Assembly (NCBI RefSeq): GCF_015352455.1
Contig: NZ_JADKPN010000001.1
Location: 868,001-932,000 of the forward strand
Length of the DNA stretch: 64,000 nt
From: Nocardioides islandensis
Lineage (GTDB): Bacteria; Actinomycetota; Actinomycetes; Propionibacteriales; Nocardioidaceae
Direction: 5' to 3'
The notes beneath the pieces were generated by a model that searched no databases, was not told the origin of the DNA, and saw nothing but the letters and a program-made list of their open reading frames with translations. The position numbers and the translations under genes are program-made. Shown here piece after piece: positions 59,647 through 64,000 of the stretch (position 1 is its first letter; each line of letters opens with the position of its first letter).

Positions 59647-60210
59647 TCAGCCGGTGCGCCGCTCGGCCTCCTCGACCGCGCGTCGGACGTCCTCGGGCTT
59701 CAGGTCGAAGGCCTCCAGCGTGCCGATGACGACCGGGTCGGCGGCTCGCAGCAGGCCCAGCAGGATGTGCTCGCTGCCGATGAAGCCGTCGCCGAGCCGG
59801 ATCGCCTCGCGCAGGGAGAGCTCGAGGACCTTCTTCGAGGCCTTGGCGAAGCGGGGTCGTGCGTGGCGCACCTTCCTCGGGCCGGTGGTCTCGTTCTCGG
59901 CGGCTCCCCCGAGGTCGCGGTCGATCCGGCGCATGACGTCGTCGAGGTCGATGCCGAGCAGCCTGAGGGCCTCGGCGTCGTCGGTGCTGAGCCCCATCGG
60001 CCGGTGACCGGTGAGGCCGCGCACCACGCGGCGTACCTCCTCGCGCGTCGCCCCGAGGTCCTCGAGGACGTTGACCGCCAGCGTGCCGTCGGTGTCGACG
60101 AGGGTGACGAAGAGGTGGGCCGGCAGCACCTCCGCGGCACCGGCGGCCCGGGCCGCCTCGTGCGCGCGGAGCACCACGTCGCGGGCGTTGCGGGTGAAGC
60201 GTTCGAGCAT
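59647..60210 (-). CDS. Clp N-terminal (double-Clp repeat) protein without ATPase
   Basis: 187 residues: two Clp-N repeats, FTRNARDVVLRAHEAARAAG at the start and ASKKVLELSLREAIRLGDGF in the second, ending in an acidic helix. ClpC-type N-domains bind adaptors and substrates; no AAA+ module is attached. It may compete with or adapt ClpC for substrates. GGAGGTAGCG precedes the ATG. It follows the HTH gene by 2 nt and is expressed from that gene's operator-bearing promoter. Confidence 0.92.
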   Translation of the reverse strand: MLERFTRNARDVVLRAHEAARAAGAAEVLPAHLFVTLVDTDGTLAVNVLEDLGATREEVRRVVRGLTGHRPMGLSTDDAEALRLLGIDLDDVMRRIDRDLGGAAENETTGPRKVRHARPRFAKASKKVLELSLREAIRLGDGFIGSEHILLGLLRAADPVVIGTLEAFDLKPEDVRRAVEEAERRTG

Positions 60211-60212
60211 CG

Positions 60213-60425
60213 CTACCTCCTGCGGGCGTGCTTCTTGTGGACGGCCTGCTTGCTGACCTCGAGGACCTCGGCGATCTCCTGCCACGACCAGCCCGCCGCC
60301 CGGGCCCGGTCGACCTGGGTCCGCTCGAGGTGCTCGAGCAGCCGTCCCAGGGCCCGCACCGCCCGCAGCCCCGCCCGCGGGTCGGACTCGGTCGCCGCCG
60401 CCGTCAGCGCCGCCAGATCCGTCAT
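60213..60425 (-). CDS. small helix-turn-helix protein
   Basis: 70 residues from the ATG at 60425. The C-terminal half is a compact HTH: WSWQEIAEVLEVSKQAVHKKH, ending in ARRR. The N-terminal part is helical. Two 16-bp palindromes overlap its own promoter, so it is probably an autorepressor that also controls the Clp-N gene 2 nt downstream. Frame could extend to 60461, but the TAGGTT at 60433-60438 ends 7 nt before this ATG, fixing the leaderless start. Confidence 0.88.
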   Translation of the reverse strand: MTDLAALTAAATESDPRAGLRAVRALGRLLEHLERTQVDRARAAGWSWQEIAEVLEVSKQAVHKKHARRR

Positions 60426-60429
60426 GCAT

Positions 60430-60472
60430 GTCAACCTACGTTGACGACGGTATGTTGTCAACCTCAGTTGAC
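60430..60472 (-). promoter_or_regulatory. promoter with twin palindromic operators for the HTH / Clp-N operon
   Basis: On the minus strand TTGACA (60461-60456), 17 bp, TAGGTT (60438-60433). Palindromes GTCAAC-CTAC-GTTGAC (60430-60445) and GTCAAC-CTCA-GTTGAC (60457-60472) cover the -10 and the -35, with centres 27 bp apart. Confidence 0.75.
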
Positions 60473-60482
60473 GTTTCGCGGT

Positions 60483-60538
60483 AGTCCCTGACGTTTGGGC
60501 CTTCTCCGCGGCACTTGAGGGCCCAAACGTCGGGGACT
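60483..60538. repeat. long inverted repeat between HTH operon and Fic-like gene
   Basis: 19-nt arms AGTCCCTGACGTTTGGGCC / GGCCCAAACGTCGGGGACT with one mismatch and an 18-nt loop. It is upstream of both divergent genes. It could be a REP-like element or a regulatory site. Confidence 0.65.
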
Positions 60539-60563
60539 ATCCCGACCCGGCAGACTTCACGCC

Positions 60564-61283
60564 GTGCCGGACGAGACCGAGGACCCGCTCGCGGGGTTGC
60601 TGAAGCTGGAGGGCGTGCCGTCGGGGTTCGCGGCGGCGCGGGACGGGATCGACGCCCTGCTGCGCGACCGCGGGTTGCGCCGTACCTCCCCCGAGCAGAC
60701 CGCCGAGGCGCTGCTGGTCGGCGCCCACGCGTCGGCGGTCCTGGAGGGGTCGGCGTCCTCGCTGGACGAGGTACGGGACGGGGGTGGCGACGAGGTCGCG
60801 GCCGACGCCGTCCGCGTCTCGGTGCACCTGCTGGCGCTGGTGCCCGTGCTGCGTACCGCGCCTCTCCAGGCGTTCGCCCGGCTGCACGCCCTGGCGTCCG
60901 GGCAGCCCGTCGGCGGCCGGCCCCGCGACGCCGAGTCCTCGGCGCGGCTGCAGGCGCTCGGTCGGCTGCTCTCGGCGACGACCACGGCACCGGCCCTGCT
61001 CGTCGCCGCGGTTGTCCACGCCGACCTCGCGACGGCTGGACCGTTCCCGTCCCACAACGGGATCGTGGCTCGTGCGGCCGAGCGCCTGGTGTGGGTCGCC
61101 CGCGGGGTCGACGAGCGGTCCGTGCTGGTGCCGGAGGCCGGGCACCTGGCGCTGCGGGCGGAGTACGAGTCGAACCTCCGCGCGTACCGCGACGGCGGGC
61201 CGACCGGCGTGCACGCGTGGCTGAGGTACGCCGCGGAGGCGGCGGCGCGGGGGGCCGAGGCGAGCCCCCTGGCGCGCTCCTGA
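60564..61283 (+). CDS. Fic/DOC-fold protein with degenerate active site
   Basis: 239 residues, GTG start. All-helical. The (S/T)xxxE(G/N) inhibitory motif of class II Fic proteins is present as Ser57-AVL-Glu61-Gly62. The Fic core, normally HPFx(D/E)(G/A)NGRxxR, reads GPFPSHNGIVAR (159-170): catalytic His is Gly159, the acidic residue is Ser163, the first Arg is Ile167; only Pro, Phe, Asn-Gly and the last Arg remain. AMP transfer is therefore unlikely. Some databases may label relatives as oxidoreductases; no nucleotide-binding motif supports that. Function unknown. Neighbours in M. tuberculosis (Rv3658-Rv3661 area) suggest linkage with the HAD and tad genes. Confidence 0.78.
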   Translation: MPDETEDPLAGLLKLEGVPSGFAAARDGIDALLRDRGLRRTSPEQTAEALLVGAHASAVLEGSASSLDEVRDGGGDEVAADAVRVSVHLLALVPVLRTAPLQAFARLHALASGQPVGGRPRDAESSARLQALGRLLSATTTAPALLVAAVVHADLATAGPFPSHNGIVARAAERLVWVARGVDERSVLVPEAGHLALRAEYESNLRAYRDGGPTGVHAWLRYAAEAAARGAEASPLARS

Positions 61284-61542
61284 CCAGATGCGGCGGCACC
61301 CGGCTCGATGAGTCAGGTGCCGCCACTGACACGCAGGACCGTTGGCTACCAGGCGTGCACACTCAACTGCTGCCTCGGGAGGTTCCCGGTGGTCAGCGCC
61401 CTGTAGGAAGGGTAGGTCGCCGCGTGGGTACCCGGTCCGCGTGCTGGTTTTCAGTTGCTTCTGACCCTGTTCTACGCCGGTCCGCAATGGCCTACAAGGG
61501 TTGACTTTCACGCCGTCTGGTGGGGCGCGACGTACCTGCAGG
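61284..61542. other. non-coding gap, no gene seen
   Basis: No frame with plausible coding signs and no strong hairpin in this 259-nt stretch between the Fic-fold gene and the end of the HAD gene on the other strand. It is less GC-rich around 61330-61510 than the neighbouring genes. Confidence 0.5.
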
Positions 61543-62349
61543 TCAGGCGCTCGCGCGCCGCCGCCGGACACTCGACCAGAGCATCCAGCCGACCGCCCCG
61601 ACCCCTCCGAGGGCGAGCGCCGCGAGGGCCGAGCGGCCCGCGGGCAGCCGGTTGCGGAGGGTCACGGGCCGGGTGAACACCAGGATCGGCCAGCCGCGCT
61701 CGGCGGCGGCGCGGCGCAGCTCCTTGTCGGGGTTGACCGCGTGCGGGTGCCCGACGGCCTCGAGCATCGGCAGGTCGGTGATCGAGTCGCTGTAGGCGAA
61801 GCAGCCCTCGAGGTCGTAGCCCCGCTCCTCGGCCATCGCGGTGATCGCGCGCGCCTTCTCGGCGGCGTACGCGTAGTACTGGATGGTGCCGGTGTACTTC
61901 CCGTCCACGATCTCCAGCTGGGTGGCGATCACGTCGTCGGCGCCGAGCATCGCCCCGATCGGCTCCACGACCTCGGCGCCGCTGGCGGACACCACGACCA
62001 CGTCCCGTCCGAGAGCGCGGTGCTCCTCCATCAGCGAGACCGCCTCGTCGTACACGATCGGGTCGACGACGTGGTGCAGCGTGTCGGCGACGATCTCGCG
62101 CACGGTCGCGACGTCCCAGCCGGCGGTCAGCTGTGACATGAACTGCCGCATCTTCTCCATCTGGTCGTGGTCGGCGCCGCCGACGAGGTAGACGAACTGG
62201 GCGTACGCCGACCGCAGCATCGCCCGCCGCGAGATCAGGCCGCCGGCCTGGAAGGGCTTCGAGAACGCGAACGAGCTCGACCGGGCGATGACCGTCTTGT
62301 CCAGGTCGAAGAACGCCGCGGTCGGGCGGTGCTCTCCGGACACGGGCAT
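61543..62349 (-). CDS. HAD-superfamily phosphatase (SerB-like), membrane-anchored
   Basis: 268 residues. HAD motif I is FFDLDKTVI, motif II VVVSASG, motif III Lys in EKARAI and motif IV YSDSITDLPML, which is the phosphoserine-phosphatase-like (HAD-IB) set. A C-terminal membrane span (~245-262) ends in a basic tail. ATG 6 nt after TACCAT (62356-62361), leaderless candidate; a GTG in frame 6 nt upstream is less likely. Rv3661 is the positional equivalent in M. tuberculosis. Substrate not predictable; divergent from the ssd gene. Confidence 0.94.
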   Translation of the reverse strand: MPVSGEHRPTAAFFDLDKTVIARSSSFAFSKPFQAGGLISRRAMLRSAYAQFVYLVGGADHDQMEKMRQFMSQLTAGWDVATVREIVADTLHHVVDPIVYDEAVSLMEEHRALGRDVVVVSASGAEVVEPIGAMLGADDVIATQLEIVDGKYTGTIQYYAYAAEKARAITAMAEERGYDLEGCFAYSDSITDLPMLEAVGHPHAVNPDKELRRAAAERGWPILVFTRPVTLRNRLPAGRSALAALALGGVGAVGWMLWSSVRRRRASA

Positions 62350-62483
62350 GGCCACATGGTAGGTGCGCCTGTGGACGGATCCCGGGACCCGGTTGCCGTC
62401 CACAGGCGGCCTCGGCGGGGCGTTCTCCACAGCGCCGTCGCCCCTCGTGTGAGACGCGGTGGCGGCCCGGGGACGAGACCGGC

Positions 62484-63533
62484 ATGGACACTCCTCTCTT
62501 CGTCACCGACGACCCTGCCCTCCTCGACGAGCTCCAGCGACTGGCGGCCGCAGCCGGCGTCACGCCCGTGCTGGCCCACGACGAGGCCGGTGCCCTCCGG
62601 GCCTGGTCCGCGGCGCCGCTCGTGTGCGTCGGCGTCGACATCGCCCGCTCCCTGGCTCGTCTCGGGCCACCCCGCCGCGCCGGCGTGCACGTCGTCGGCA
62701 ACGTCGGCGTCCCCGACGACGTCTTCCGGACGGCGCTCGCGCTCGGCGCCGAGAACGTCGCCGAGCTGCCCCGCTCGGCCGGCTGGCTGACCGAGCTGCT
62801 CGCCGACCTCGGCGACACCCGGCCGCTCGGCTCGGTGACGATCGGGGTGATCGGCGGCTCCGGCGGCGCCGGCGCGACGACGTTCGCCTGTGCCCTCGGC
62901 CAGACGGCCGCCCGTCGCGGCCCGGCCGTCGTCATCGACGCCGACCCGCTCGGGCCCGGGGCGGACCGCGTGCTCGGCCTCGACGGTCACGACGGGATCC
63001 GGTGGGACGCGCTGTGCCAGACGACCGGGCGGTTCAGCGGCCGCTCGCTGCGCGAGTCGTTGCCCCGCCGCGACGGGCTCGGCGTGCTCACCTGGTACTC
63101 CGGGCCGCAGGGCAGCCTCCAGGCCTTCGCCGTCCGCAACGCCGTCTCGGCCGCCCAGCGTGGCCACGACACCGTGGTCGTGGACCTGCCGCGCGTGGTC
63201 GACCCGCTCGTGGAGGAGCTCGTAGCGCGGTGCGACCGCGTGTACGTGCTGACGGTGCCCACCGTCGCCGGCCTGGCGTCGGCCGTGCGCCTCTGCTCGC
63301 GGTTCCACGACACCGCTCCGCTGAGGCTGGTGCTGCGGGGCGACGACGTCCGCCCCGACGCGGTCGCGCGCCTGACCTCGGTGCCGGTGGCGGCGCGGAT
63401 GGCCGACCAGCGCGGGCTCGAGGAGGCCATCGACCTGGGGCTGGGGCCGATCCGGTCACGGCGCGGGCCACTGGGACGGACCTGCCTGGCGCTGCTCGAC
63501 GAGCTCGCCGCCCTTCGGCCGGTGGCGGCGTGA
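62484..63533 (+). CDS. ssd: septum-site-determining/CpaE-like ATPase (Ssd)
   Basis: 349 residues. A receiver-like pseudo domain (1-~120, without the phospho-Asp set) precedes a ParA/MinD-type ATPase with the deviant P-loop IGGSGGAGATTFACALG, in which the signature Lys is missing, a DADPLGPGADRVLG segment and VVVDLPRVVDP. This is the Rv3660c Ssd/CpaE type that couples tad-pilus placement or septation. Its stop overlaps the TadA/CpaF start (GTGA). A GAGACCGGC ribosome region precedes the ATG. Confidence 0.9.
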   Translation: MDTPLFVTDDPALLDELQRLAAAAGVTPVLAHDEAGALRAWSAAPLVCVGVDIARSLARLGPPRRAGVHVVGNVGVPDDVFRTALALGAENVAELPRSAGWLTELLADLGDTRPLGSVTIGVIGGSGGAGATTFACALGQTAARRGPAVVIDADPLGPGADRVLGLDGHDGIRWDALCQTTGRFSGRSLRESLPRRDGLGVLTWYSGPQGSLQAFAVRNAVSAAQRGHDTVVVDLPRVVDPLVEELVARCDRVYVLTVPTVAGLASAVRLCSRFHDTAPLRLVLRGDDVRPDAVARLTSVPVAARMADQRGLEEAIDLGLGPIRSRRGPLGRTCLALLDELAALRPVAA

Positions 63534-64000
63534 CGGCCCTCCCCGCCGACCTGGGGACGGTCGTCGACGAGGTGCGCGAGCGGCTGGCCCGCCGACCCGG
63601 GGACCTCACCGCCCACCGTGTGGCCGAGGCGCTGCGGGCGACGGGGCAGCCCGTCGGCGATGCGACGGTGCTGGCGGTCCACGAGGAGCTGCGCCGCGAC
63701 GTGCTCGGCGCCGGCCCGCTCGAGCCGCTGCTGCGTCGGCCCGGCGTCACCGACGTGGTCGTCAACGGGACCGAGGGGGTGTACGTCGACGAGGGTGCGG
63801 GAATGCAGCCGGTGGACGTGCGGTTCGCCGACGAGGACGCCGTGCGTCGGCTGGCCCAGCGGCTCGCCGCGCTCGGTGGCCGGCGGCTGGACGACGCCAG
63901 CCCGTACGTCGACGTCCGCCTCGCAGACGGCACCCGCTGCCACGCCCTGCTGTCGCCGATCGCCCGCCCGGGGACGCTGATCTCCCTGCGCGTGCCGCGA
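63530..64000 (+). CDS. TadA/CpaF-family type II/IV secretion ATPase (partial, 3' end outside window)
   Basis: 157 codons from a GTG overlapping the ssd stop to the window edge. The N-terminal domain is recognisable by LGAGPLEPLL, TDVVVNGTEGVYVD and DGTRCHALLSPIA (ARPGTLISLRVPR follows). The P-loop part lies outside. It would power assembly of a tad/Flp pilus, with the ssd gene upstream; the Rv3659c position in M. tuberculosis agrees. Confidence 0.93.
   Translation, partial: MTALPADLGTVVDEVRERLARRPGDLTAHRVAEALRATGQPVGDATVLAVHEELRRDVLGAGPLEPLLRRPGVTDVVVNGTEGVYVDEGAGMQPVDVRFADEDAVRRLAQRLAALGGRRLDDASPYVDVRLADGTRCHALLSPIARPGTLISLRVPR

Overview
The window is very GC-rich chromosomal DNA from an actinobacterium. 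Gene content and order fit the Nocardioidaceae (Nocardioides-like): an actinobacterial type VII secretion locus, a WhiB regulator, a bifunctional PBP beside paired Get3/ArsA-like ATPases, and a dnaX-ybaB-recR-DUF5063-lysC-asd block. Much of the right two thirds follows the order of the M. tuberculosis Rv3658-Rv3721 region as I remember it (asd/lysC, recR, ybaB, dnaX; ponA2-whiB4-Rv3680-Rv3679; Rv3678A-RidA-MBL-crp; nth-TlpA-NUDIX-marP; acs; HAD-ssd-tadA). Many genes start 6-7 nt after a TANNNT hexamer, so leaderless mRNAs appear common.

Layout. 1-1254: start of a secreted phosphatase-like gene, open at the left edge. 1367-13583: a compact type VII (ESX-like) system with eccC on the minus strand, divergent from eccD1, two WXG100 proteins, a small unknown protein, a PPE-like Pro/Gly-rich protein, eccD2, eccB and mycP. 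No eccE or eccA is present. MycP has Gly where the catalytic Ser should be. 13595-20556: cupin, tRNA-Ser, SRP RNA, then DNA replication/repair genes (dnaX, ybaB, recR) and the aspartate pathway (lysC with an internal beta-subunit start, asd). 20560-25389: membrane protein, GH6 glycosidase, small exported protein, LuxR regulator, tRNA-Pro, metallophosphoesterase, YqeY. 25386-32897: MMPL exporter, PonA2-like PBP with PASTA domain, WhiB, two Get3-like ATPases. 32983-39376: CoA-transferase pair, DUF1345, DHFR-like reductase, MFS exporter behind a MerR-type promoter, then DUF4177-RidA-NUDIX-MBL.

39414-40622: a DUF559 nuclease-like gene bracketed by two 89-nt long-hairpin repeats, sitting between the MBL gene and crp. 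40651-44619: crp, nth, TlpA-like lipoprotein, CoA pyrophosphatase and a MarP-like protease. 44626-50343: small membrane protein, nhaA, CBS protein, NhaD/ArsB-type transporter, acs. nhaA and the NhaD/ArsB gene share an identical 19-nt hairpin motif right after their predicted transcription starts, a candidate ion-responsive leader RNA. 50438-58756: PKD exported protein, acetate-type symporter (actP + DUF485), a 131-bp tandem repeat, then a second symporter with a DUF485-like partner and a LytS/LytTR two-component system in one overlapping operon. 58779-64000: methyltransferase, Clp-N protein with a self-controlled HTH gene, a degenerate Fic-fold protein, HAD phosphatase, Ssd/CpaE-like ATPase and the start of a TadA/CpaF ATPase (tad pilus locus).

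The observations I rate highest are the shared nhaA/nhaD leader, the DUF559 gene flanked by paired hairpins, a 52-nt palindromic element lying inside the eccD1 reading frame with a second intergenic copy, the MycP Ser-to-Gly change, and the pseudo-Fic protein. All function calls rest on reading motifs by eye; no database search was run.
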